Source of the DNA: UBA7657 sp049653045
GTDB taxonomy: Bacteria > Pseudomonadota > Alphaproteobacteria > Micavibrionales > Micavibrionaceae
Direction of reading: 5' to 3'
DNA length: 6,074 nt
Assembly (NCBI GenBank): GCA_049653045.1
Contig: JBASFN010000200.1
Coordinates: forward strand, 1 to 6,074
Numbering within the stretch: the first letter of the stretch is position 1; each line of letters opens with the position of its first letter. A model generated the notes under the pieces. It did not search any database. It saw only the letters and a program-made list of their open reading frames with translations, and was not told the origin of the DNA. Below are positions 1 through 5,843 of this stretch, in pieces. The position numbers were made by a program, and so were the translations under genes.

Positions 1-2
1 AT

Positions 3-704
3 CAGGTAACCCGGGCGCAGCAGGATGAATTTGCCGCGCAGTCCCAGAACCGGGCGGAGGCCGCAATCAAGGCCGGAAAGTTCAAATCGGAAATCGTGCC
101 TGTCTCTATTCAGGGGCGGAAGGAAACAATCGTCGTCGAGCAGGATGAATTCCCCCGTGCGGGTGTCACGGCCGATGCTCTTGGGAAATTAAAACCGGCC
201 TTTAAAAAGGACGGCACGGTCACGGCGGGCAATGCGTCGGGTCTGAACGATGGCGCGGCGGTGGTTCTTTTGATGCGGGCGAGCGAGGCTAAAAAGCGCG
301 GCCTGAAACCCTTTGCAAAAATTGCATCCTGGGCGACGGCGGGGGTTGATCCTGCGGTCATGGGAACCGGTCCTGTTCCGGCGACGCAGGCAGCCTTGAA
401 AAAGGCAGGCTGGAAAGTCTCTGATCTTGATCTCGTTGAATCGAACGAGGCGTTTGCGGCGCAAGCCTGCTGCGTGATGAAGGAGGTCGGGTTCGATCCG
501 GCCAAGACCAACGTCAATGGCGGGGCGATTGCCCTTGGCCACCCGATCGGCGCAAGCGGCACGCGGGTTCTGGTGACTTTGCTGCATGAAATGGCGCGGC
601 GTAAAAGTCGAAAAGGTCTGGCGACGCTGTGCATTGGCGGCGGCATGGGCATTGCCTTGTGCGTTGAACGGGATGACTCGATGGATTGGAAAGAGGTTGC
701 ATAA
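3..704 (+). CDS. phaA: Acetyl-CoA acetyltransferase (beta-ketothiolase), 3' part only
   Basis: This is the C-terminal 233 residues of a biosynthetic thiolase, which condenses two acetyl-CoA to acetoacetyl-CoA in the cytoplasm, the first step of PHB synthesis. The open frame runs in from the window edge, so the GTG at 96 is an internal valine and not a start. Visible active-site blocks are NEAFA (Asn codon at 444), GHPIGASG (His codon at 540) and CIGGGMG (Cys codon at 630). Their spacing, 32 and 30 residues, equals that of Asn316, His348 and Cys378 in the Zoogloea enzyme. By that numbering the window starts near residue 169, so the loop with the acylated cysteine (Cys89) lies outside. The protein runs 23 residues past the last cysteine, about nine more than in the Zoogloea enzyme, ending in a polar tail. 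phaB follows after one base, which favours phaA over a degradative thiolase such as atoB, though sequence alone does not settle this. Confidence 0.93.
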   Translation, partial: QVTRAQQDEFAAQSQNRAEAAIKAGKFKSEIVPVSIQGRKETIVVEQDEFPRAGVTADALGKLKPAFKKDGTVTAGNASGLNDGAAVVLLMRASEAKKRGLKPFAKIASWATAGVDPAVMGTGPVPATQAALKKAGWKVSDLDLVESNEAFAAQACCVMKEVGFDPAKTNVNGGAIALGHPIGASGTRVLVTLLHEMARRKSRKGLATLCIGGGMGIALCVERDDSMDWKEVA

Positions 705-705
705 T

Positions 706-1425
706 ATGACTGTTGCGATTGTTACGGGCGGAACGCGGGGCATCGGCCTTGCCATTTCAAAGGCTCTGTTAAAGGACGGCCATAAGGTCGCGGCCATTTA
801 CCACGGCAACGAAGAGGCGGCGGAAGGCTTTCGCAAGGAAACCGGCGGCGCGGCCTATAAATTCGACGTGGCCGATTATGTGGCCTGCGAAAAGGGCGTG
901 GCGCAAATCGAAAGCGATCTTGGGTCAGTGGGTATCCTTGTGAATAACGCCGGGATAACCCGCGACGGCGTACTCCACAAGATGGATCCGAAAAACTGGC
1001 ATGATGTTGTCGATACAAATCTTTCTTCCTGTTTCAATATGTGCCGGAGCGTTATCAATGGCATGCGGGAGCGCAGCTTTGGACGGATTGTGAATATCAG
1101 CTCAATCAACGGGCAAAAGGGGCAATTCGGGCAGGTGAATTATTCGGCGGCGAAGGCGGGTCTTTTGGGGTTCACAAAGGCACTCGCGCTTGAGGCCGCC
1201 GCCAAGGGCATCACGGTCAACGCCATCTGCCCCGGTTATGTTGAAACCGACATGACCGCCGCCATCAGGCCGGAAGTGCTCGAGAGCATCATCCGCCAGA
1301 TTCCGGTCGCCCGCATGGGGCAGCCCGATGAGATTGCCGCCCTTGTGTCATTTTTGACCTCTGAAAAGGCGGCCTTCATCACCGGAGCCACCATCGCCGC
1401 CAATGGTGGCCAGTATATGGCGTAA
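706..1425 (+). CDS. phaB: Acetoacetyl-CoA reductase (NADPH-dependent, PhaB type)
   Basis: Complete 239-residue short-chain dehydrogenase that reduces acetoacetyl-CoA to (R)-3-hydroxybutyryl-CoA, the PHB monomer donor. The cofactor-binding TGGTRGIG is at residues 7-14, NNAG at 80-83, and the catalytic Ser133, Tyr146 and Lys150 are all present in family spacing. The stretch NISSINGQKGQFGQ (130-143) and the NNAGITRD motif are typical of PhaB and separate it from most FabG proteins, although a FabG-like role cannot be fully excluded. Length is close to the usual ~246 residues. The frame is open upstream to 586, but the ATG at 706 is chosen because a purine-rich ribosome site (AAGAGG, 691-696) lies nine bases before it and the SDR fold begins at once. 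The start lies one base after the phaA stop, so the two genes are almost certainly co-transcribed and probably translationally coupled. Confidence 0.93.
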   Translation: MTVAIVTGGTRGIGLAISKALLKDGHKVAAIYHGNEEAAEGFRKETGGAAYKFDVADYVACEKGVAQIESDLGSVGILVNNAGITRDGVLHKMDPKNWHDVVDTNLSSCFNMCRSVINGMRERSFGRIVNISSINGQKGQFGQVNYSAAKAGLLGFTKALALEAAAKGITVNAICPGYVETDMTAAIRPEVLESIIRQIPVARMGQPDEIAALVSFLTSEKAAFITGATIAANGGQYMA

Positions 1426-1448
1426 CTGCCTGTTTTTTCGCAGGTTTT
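1426..1448 (+). terminator. Possible weak terminator after phaB
   Basis: Directly after the phaB stop, CCTG (1429-1432) and CAGG (1441-1444) can pair around an eight-base T-rich loop, and TTTT (1445-1448) follows. The stem is only four pairs, five with a G-U pair, which is short for an intrinsic terminator. Its position at the end of the phaAB unit is the main support. Confidence 0.25.
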
Positions 1449-1487
1449 GTTGCTTTAAAAACGTATCGTTTTCGCATGATTGCCTTC

Positions 1488-1526
1488 TTGCGCTTGTGCT
1501 CTATTTGCTTGTATAAATTATATAAT
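1488..1526 (+). promoter_or_regulatory. Promoter-like sequence for the AsmA-family gene
   Basis: A perfect TATAAT lies at 1521-1526 in an AT-rich stretch, with a second -10-like TATAAA at 1512-1517. Upstream, TTGCGC (1488-1493) sits 18 bases before TATAAA, and TTGTGC (1494-1499) sits 21 bases before TATAAT, so neither pair is ideal. Transcription from the TATAAT box would begin near 1533, giving a leader of about 21 bases before the GTG at 1554 or about six before the ATG at 1539. This suggests the AsmA gene is transcribed separately from phaAB. It is inferred from pattern only. Confidence 0.4.
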
Positions 1527-1543
1527 CCTTGAAATCCTATGAT

Positions 1544-1547
1544 GAGG
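1544..1547 (+). promoter_or_regulatory. Ribosome binding site (GAGG) deciding the AsmA-gene start
   Basis: GAGG lies six bases before an in-frame GTG at 1554. The two ATG codons at 1539 and 1542 have no purine-rich site before them (the upstream bases are CTTGAAATCCT). This favours GTG 1554 as the start and makes the two ATGs part of the leader. Confidence 0.45.
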
Positions 1548-1553
1548 TTTGCT

Positions 1554-4500
1554 GTGAAACGCCTGTATATTATTTTGCCTGTTTTCCTTGTGGCCGCTTT
1601 TATTCTGAGTGCGCTCATAGCCCCAAATTTCGTCAACTGGAGCAAGTACAAGCCTCAGGCCGTCGATCAGGTTAAACAAATGACGGGTCTTACCCTCGCG
1701 CTTGAGGGCGATCTGGGTCTAAGCATTATCCCATCGCCCCGTATTTATGTTGAAAATGTTACGATTGCGTCACCAGAAGGGTCAAAAGAGGATCACCTGA
1801 TCCGGGTAAAGAGGCTGGATATTAACATTGCCCTGATGCCGCTTTTATCGGGAAAGGTGGATTTCAGTTCCATCAATCTTGTAGAGCCGGACATCGCGCT
1901 TGAGGTGTTCCGCGACGGCAAGCCAAACTGGATGACCCCGGAATTACAGGCATTAACGCAAAAAAATCCATCGGCGGAAGGCAGCAATTCGACACCCTCC
2001 ATTGCGTTGCGCGACGTGCGTATTAAAAACGGCAAGTTCATTTACCGTGACGGCAAATCGGAAAAACCCCTTGAAATCAGCGATATTGATGTGGATTTGA
2101 GTGCGGACAGCCTGCAAGGCCCTTTCCGTCTTGATGGAAGCGCGAGCGCAGAGGGGCAAGCTCTGAAAATCAAGGGCAAAACCGGAAAGCTTCTGGCGGA
2201 GTCCGGTTCTGTCGCCGTGAATTTTGATGCCGAAGCGCAGCCCCTGAATGTGAACGTCACTTATGCTGGTGTCGTCGGTTTGAGCGATCCTTATGATGTG
2301 CAGGGCGAGGCCGAGATCACTGTAGCGGGTCTGAAGGACAAACTGACAAACGCCAACTTTAACGCCGGGGAGGATTCAGCGACCATTAAGGGAATTGTCA
2401 CCGGATCAAAGTCCCGCGTTGAATTCAAGGAAATGACCCTTGCCGCGCTTGGGTCTGAGTTTAAGGGCGACGTTGCCGCAACATTTTCTCCTGTCAAGGT
2501 GACGGGAAAGCTGGCTGGCAACAAGCCGCTCAATATCGACAGCCTGATGAAATCGGGTGCAGGCAATAGAAAAGAGACTGGCGCAGGGTTCCTGCCGCCG
2601 ACGATTGAACTCCCCGCCGCCTTTGAGGTTGATCTGGCCTTCTCGTTTCCCTCCATTATCATGCAGGGTCAGACCTACCGCGATGTCACGGCAAAGTTTG
2701 CAAAGTCCGGCAGTGAATTTGCGGCTGTTTTTGCAGCAAATGAAATTCCGGGCAAGGGAAAAATCGATCTGGCGGCGGAGATGAAATTCGCCTCGAAATC
2801 CCTCTCTAAAACAGGGGCGGAGATTTACTCTGATCCGTCCTTGGTCGGGAAAATCAGTGCCGAGACCCAAAACATCGCTCAGACGGCCGAGGCAATGGGC
2901 ATTAAAAATCCTGCGCTTTCCTCGTTTAAAACCGGAAAAATCAACGGTCAGATTGTCGTGACTCCACAACTGCTTGAGATGAAATCGGCGACGGTGCGCC
3001 TTGGCGAAATGAACGCGCAAGTGGATGTGGCCTATTCTCCACGCGGCTCGCGCCCGGCATTGGCGATTGATGTTGCGGCGGACAAGCTTGATTTTGATGA
3101 TCTAATTAAGAAATTCGGCGGCGATCCCAAAACACCGCAAAAATCTCCCGAGCAAGCCTTGCGCGAATTTTCTCTGCCCTATGATGTTGATTTTGACATC
3201 GGCGCACAGGACGCCATGTGGCAGGGACAGGCTATCAAGGGTCTCCGGGCGCAAGGCACCGTGCGTCAGAATTCCCTTAAATTCACAAATCTGTCGGCGC
3301 AGAATTTTGCCGGGTCGTCCTTCATCATGGAGGGTGGCATTGGCGACCTGAAAGACTTGAAAGCCATTGATGTTAAATTGACCGGGCAATCAAACGATGT
3401 AAAAGGCGTTGCGAAAATGGCGGGGATTGACCCGGCCACCTTGCCGCAAAACATCAGCAGCGCGTCTGTAAATACGTCGTTGTCCGGCGATATGAACAAA
3501 CTGGCGATGAAGGCGGCGGTGAAGGCCTTGGGCGGCGAATTTATTGCAAGCGGCGATGTGGCCAACCCGATGGGCGAGGTAAAAATCAGTGGCATGACCG
3601 TGCAGGTCAAGCACGGCAATATGGCGGAGGCGCTGCGGATTTTTGCGCCTGAATCGCCGCAATATGCCTCGTGGCAGAAACCGCTCGATTTCTATGCCGA
3701 GATCGACACGCAAGGCAAAACCCATACACTTCGCAATATCAAGGCCGATCTGGCGGGGGCGTCGTTGTCCGGCAATTTGACGATCGATCAAGGCGCGGCA
3801 AAGCCGGCGATCAAGGGCGATCTGTCTTTCGGTGATCTCGTCCTTGTCTCCGGGGGCAAAGTGGCGCAGGCGCGGGCGGCCGGGAAGTGGTCGGATGCGC
3901 CGATGGACGTGTCATGGATGAACGGCTTTGATGCCGATCTGTCGATCAAGGCCAAGTCGATCACCTATGAAACATGGTCGTTCAAGCAGCCCGTTCTGAG
4001 CTTTGACCTGAAAAACGGCACGTTGCAGATCCGGCAGATGGAAAGCGGTCTCTATGGCGGCAATGCGTCGATGAGCGGTGTTATGAACTCGAACGCGGGC
4101 AAGGGGCCGATGGCCATCGAGGGCGTCGCAAAATTTTCCGATGTTTCGGTTGAGGAACTGGCCGCATCGCTGGCGCGGGGGACGCGCCTTGTTCGCGGTA
4201 CGGGAAAGGTCAATCTTGAAACCACCCTCAAAAGCACAGGCGGTAGCCAAAAGGCTCTGGTGTCGGGCTTGAGCGGCACAGGCGTTATCAAGGGCAATGA
4301 CATCGTTCTGGATGGGTTCGATCTCGCCCGTTTCGGAAAGGCTCTGTCGGATGAAAACAAGCCCGCCGAAACATTAAGCGGTCTGTTTCAAGGGACTTTA
4401 AAGGGCGGCAGCACCGCCTTCGACACGCTGAATGGTAACTACACCGTGTCGCAGGGCGTTGTAAATCTCAGCAAGCTCGATCTTGACGGACCAACCGCCT

Positions 4501-4925
4501 TGCTGGCGACGACGGGGACTATCAATCTCCCGGCATGGACTTTGGCCACAAATCATAACATCACCCTGAAGCAAACCCCGGATGTCCCGCCCTTTACGGT
4601 GAAAATCTCCGGCTCGCTCGATAACCCCGGCCAGACCTTTGGTCAGGGTGTTTTGAATGACTACGTCCAGCGGAAATTGAACCGCAAGCTGGAGAAGCTT
4701 ATTACGAAACAATTCGGCGAGAAACTCGGCCTTCCCGCTCCGGCGGCGGGCGAGGAGGGCGGCGTTGCTCCCGCGCCTGTGGAAACGCAAGGCGGCGCAA
4801 CCCCGGTTCAGCCGGTTCAACCGGTTCAGCAAGAGGCCGCGCCGCCCGCTGATCAGCGTCGCCCGGAGGAAGTCATCCGGGATGAGGCGATCCAGGGCGT
4901 TTTGAAAGGCTTGCTTGGGAATTGA
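1554..4925 (+). CDS. AsmA-family protein, membrane-anchored and periplasmic
   Basis: Large protein of 1123 residues from the GTG at 1554, or 1128 from the ATG at 1539. One hydrophobic segment at about residues 4-23, following a Lys-Arg pair, anchors it in the inner membrane with the rest in the periplasm. The classic AsmA opening follows: an NW pair (28-29), then TG (44-45) and the GDLGLSIIPSPR stretch ending near 63. Most of the body is repetitive beta-type sequence. An AsmA C-terminal module (DLDGPTALLATTGTINL and on to SGSLDNPG) lies at about 956-1025, then a basic helix (YVQRKLNRKLEKL), a Pro/Gln/Ala-rich linker (about 1059-1099) and a short C-terminal helix ending KGLLGN. AsmA relatives such as TamB and YhdP are long beta-groove proteins tied to phospholipid transport and outer-membrane integrity. 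That role is inferred here. The length is nearer YhdP or TamB than E. coli AsmA (617 residues). It is monocistronic, and its stop is four bases from the convergent gene. Confidence 0.88.
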   Translation: MKRLYIILPVFLVAAFILSALIAPNFVNWSKYKPQAVDQVKQMTGLTLALEGDLGLSIIPSPRIYVENVTIASPEGSKEDHLIRVKRLDINIALMPLLSGKVDFSSINLVEPDIALEVFRDGKPNWMTPELQALTQKNPSAEGSNSTPSIALRDVRIKNGKFIYRDGKSEKPLEISDIDVDLSADSLQGPFRLDGSASAEGQALKIKGKTGKLLAESGSVAVNFDAEAQPLNVNVTYAGVVGLSDPYDVQGEAEITVAGLKDKLTNANFNAGEDSATIKGIVTGSKSRVEFKEMTLAALGSEFKGDVAATFSPVKVTGKLAGNKPLNIDSLMKSGAGNRKETGAGFLPPTIELPAAFEVDLAFSFPSIIMQGQTYRDVTAKFAKSGSEFAAVFAANEIPGKGKIDLAAEMKFASKSLSKTGAEIYSDPSLVGKISAETQNIAQTAEAMGIKNPALSSFKTGKINGQIVVTPQLLEMKSATVRLGEMNAQVDVAYSPRGSRPALAIDVAADKLDFDDLIKKFGGDPKTPQKSPEQALREFSLPYDVDFDIGAQDAMWQGQAIKGLRAQGTVRQNSLKFTNLSAQNFAGSSFIMEGGIGDLKDLKAIDVKLTGQSNDVKGVAKMAGIDPATLPQNISSASVNTSLSGDMNKLAMKAAVKALGGEFIASGDVANPMGEVKISGMTVQVKHGNMAEALRIFAPESPQYASWQKPLDFYAEIDTQGKTHTLRNIKADLAGASLSGNLTIDQGAAKPAIKGDLSFGDLVLVSGGKVAQARAAGKWSDAPMDVSWMNGFDADLSIKAKSITYETWSFKQPVLSFDLKNGTLQIRQMESGLYGGNASMSGVMNSNAGKGPMAIEGVAKFSDVSVEELAASLARGTRLVRGTGKVNLETTLKSTGGSQKALVSGLSGTGVIKGNDIVLDGFDLARFGKALSDENKPAETLSGLFQGTLKGGSTAFDTLNGNYTVSQGVVNLSKLDLDGPTALLATTGTINLPAWTLATNHNITLKQTPDVPPFTVKISGSLDNPGQTFGQGVLNDYVQRKLNRKLEKLITKQFGEKLGLPAPAAGEEGGVAPAPVETQGGATPVQPVQPVQQEAAPPADQRRPEEVIRDEAIQGVLKGLLGN
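4803..4829 (+). repeat. Three tandem 9-base units in the AsmA-gene linker
   Basis: The unit CCGGTTCAG is repeated three times without gaps (4803-4811, 4812-4820, 4821-4829), the middle copy ending in A instead of G. It encodes a Pro-Val-Gln triplet repeat inside the Pro/Gln-rich linker before the C-terminal helix. Such in-frame short repeats can change copy number by slippage without breaking the frame. Confidence 0.8.
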
Positions 4926-4929
4926 TAAA

Positions 4930-5130
4930 TCAGGGTTTTTTAAGGCTGGAGAGTACGTAGAGCCTTAGGGCACTGGAAAGGTTCCCCACGCGGTTCTTGT
5001 CGATCCGGGCAACGAGTCCGTTCAGCGACAGCCCCTCTTTGTCCGCCAAATCCTTTAATTCTGCCCAGAATTCCGCCTCCAGCGAGACGCTGGTGCGGTG
5101 ACCCATGATGCTGACAGATCGTTTTTTCAT
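4930..5130 (-). CDS. Small ribbon-helix-helix domain protein
   Basis: A 66-residue basic protein that is almost entirely one ribbon-helix-helix fold: an N-terminal strand (MKKRSVSIMGHRTSVSLE, 1-18), a first helix (about 19-33, FWAELKDLADKEG), a turn with GLSLNGLV (33-40), and a second helix over LSSALRLYVL (51-60). The pattern matches the RHH domain family (Pfam RHH_4, PF13467, from memory) of short alphaproteobacterial proteins. RHH folds usually dimerise and bind DNA through the strand, but no target or function is known to me for this subgroup. The ATG at 5130 is chosen because the family begins MKKRS or similar. An in-frame TTG at 5139 would add three residues. No Shine-Dalgarno site is visible before either start, and the gene begins 16 bases after the methyltransferase stop, so translation may depend on the upstream gene. 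Its stop faces that of the AsmA gene four bases away. Confidence 0.82.
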   Translation of the reverse strand: MKKRSVSIMGHRTSVSLEAEFWAELKDLADKEGLSLNGLVARIDKNRVGNLSSALRLYVLSSLKKP

Positions 5131-5146
5131 GTGAAACAATTTGGGG

Positions 5147-5794
5147 TTATTTAATCAGTTCAAACAGAGAATGCCTTGAATCCTCTAGGTTTGGAAAGGC
5201 CAGCGTATCATATTTTTTGGCTCGAATTTGTCGCGCAGGGTAAACCGCGTCATAAATCATCTGTTCAGGATAGCTGTACGAAGCGGGGTTAAATATTGCT
5301 TTATCCGGGAAATCGCCCTCCGTGCTTTCAAACGGGCTTTCCCCTTCTTCTCCGTTCAAAAGACAGGAAAACAAAACCCGTCCTCCCGGCTTTGTCACGC
5401 GCAACATATCCGAGATAACCGCGCAGGCCGTATTGATATATTCAAGCGTTGCGTAGGAAATCACAAGGTCAAATTTCCCATCAGGGAAGGAAAGCCTGTT
5501 TTTCTCAAGGTTGATTTTACTTAAGGAAAGCCCCGGTATGGTTTTTTCTTTGCAGAGGGCGAGCATCTGTTCAGAGCCATCAAGGCCATAAACGTCCCAG
5601 TTTGTGTGTGTCTTTTTAAACTGAGCCAGCAAATGACCGGGGCCACAGCCGACATCCAACAGGCTATTCTTACCCCTTGGAGGGATCATTCCGGCATGTT
5701 GATTTGTTAAGTCCAGATAATACGCTGCGTTTCGTGCCGACTCGCCATCGAACTCCGCCGCGCAAGCATTGAAATAAGCAATATTATCCGCCAT
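5147..5794 (-). CDS. Class I SAM-dependent methyltransferase, substrate unknown
   Basis: Complete 215-residue protein with a Rossmann-type methyltransferase core (Methyltransf_11-like). Motif I, LLDVGCGPG (45-53), binds SAM. The acidic residue ending strand 2 is Asp72 in YGLDGSEQM. FPDGKFDLVISYATLEYI (103-120) is the motif IV region, and KPGGRVLFS (135-143) the post-core strand. The N-terminus (YFNACAAEFDGE) resembles the start of many small-molecule methyltransferases of the UbiE/BioC kind, but the C-terminal third gives no substrate clue, so no specific role is claimed. The ATG at 5794 has no Shine-Dalgarno site; a promoter-like sequence ends only five bases upstream, suggesting leaderless translation. 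The gene lies 49 bases after fumC and 16 before the RHH gene. Sampled lines (5161-5280, 5401-5460) count about 46% GC, lower than phaA (62% over 241-300), which may hint at separate ancestry. Confidence 0.88.
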   Translation of the reverse strand: MADNIAYFNACAAEFDGESARNAAYYLDLTNQHAGMIPPRGKNSLLDVGCGPGHLLAQFKKTHTNWDVYGLDGSEQMLALCKEKTIPGLSLSKINLEKNRLSFPDGKFDLVISYATLEYINTACAVISDMLRVTKPGGRVLFSCLLNGEEGESPFESTEGDFPDKAIFNPASYSYPEQMIYDAVYPARQIRAKKYDTLAFPNLEDSRHSLFELIK

Positions 5795-5799
5795 GGGGT

Positions 5800-5830
5800 A
5801 TTATTACGAAAAACAACCCCATCAAGTCAA
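5800..5830 (-). promoter_or_regulatory. Promoter-like sequence for the methyltransferase gene
   Basis: On the minus strand TTGACT (5830-5825, five of six consensus bases) is followed after 19 bases by AATAAT (5805-5800, five of six). The ATG at 5794 comes five bases later, so transcription would start at about the start codon. The 19-base spacer is longer than the usual 17. The whole element overlaps the inverted repeat at 5804-5841. Confidence 0.4.
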
Positions 5831-5841
5831 GTTTTTCGTAA
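5804..5841. repeat. Perfect 11-base inverted repeat between fumC and the methyltransferase gene
   Basis: TTACGAAAAAC (5804-5814) is repeated as its exact reverse complement GTTTTTCGTAA at 5831-5841, with 16 bases between the arms. It begins three bases after the fumC stop and covers the -35-like box (between the arms) and part of the -10-like box (in the arm nearer the methyltransferase). It could be an operator, or a hairpin in the fumC 3' end. As a terminator it lacks a GC-rich stem and a trailing T run in the fumC direction. Confidence 0.8.
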
Positions 5842-5843
5842 AA

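Noticed and set aside
96..704. A short complete thiolase gene starting at the GTG at 96.
   Set aside because: The same frame continues upstream to the window edge with thiolase-like sequence (QDEFAAQSQNRAEAA), so the gene is simply cut by the window.
586..705. A 40-residue N-terminal extension of phaB, as the frame is open from an ATG at 586.
   Set aside because: It lies wholly inside the phaA coding region in another frame, lacks SDR features, and the ATG at 706 has a proper ribosome site and starts the Rossmann fold directly.
2406..3020. Long open frame of 204 codons antisense to the AsmA gene, with several others like it on both strands.
   Set aside because: They are shadows of the real coding frames: no recognisable domains, no ribosome sites, and compositions that follow from the opposite-strand codons.
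1432..5130. Recurring GTTTTTTCG- or CGTTTTTT-like strings (1432-1440, 1467-1472, 5119-5127, 5831-5838) as a shared regulatory motif.
   Set aside because: Some are inside coding sequence (lysine codons on the other strand), and short T-rich strings recur by chance. No consistent position relative to starts was seen.
4930..5794. RHH protein plus neighbour as a toxin-antitoxin pair.
   Set aside because: The neighbour is a clear SAM methyltransferase rather than a known toxin family, it is larger and upstream, and the RHH protein lacks a C-terminal toxin-binding tail.
5804..5841. Intrinsic terminator for fumC formed by the inverted repeat.
   Set aside because: The arms are mostly A/T, the loop is 16 bases, and the bases after the second arm in the fumC direction are TAATACCCC with no T run. 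Kept as an inverted repeat of undecided role.
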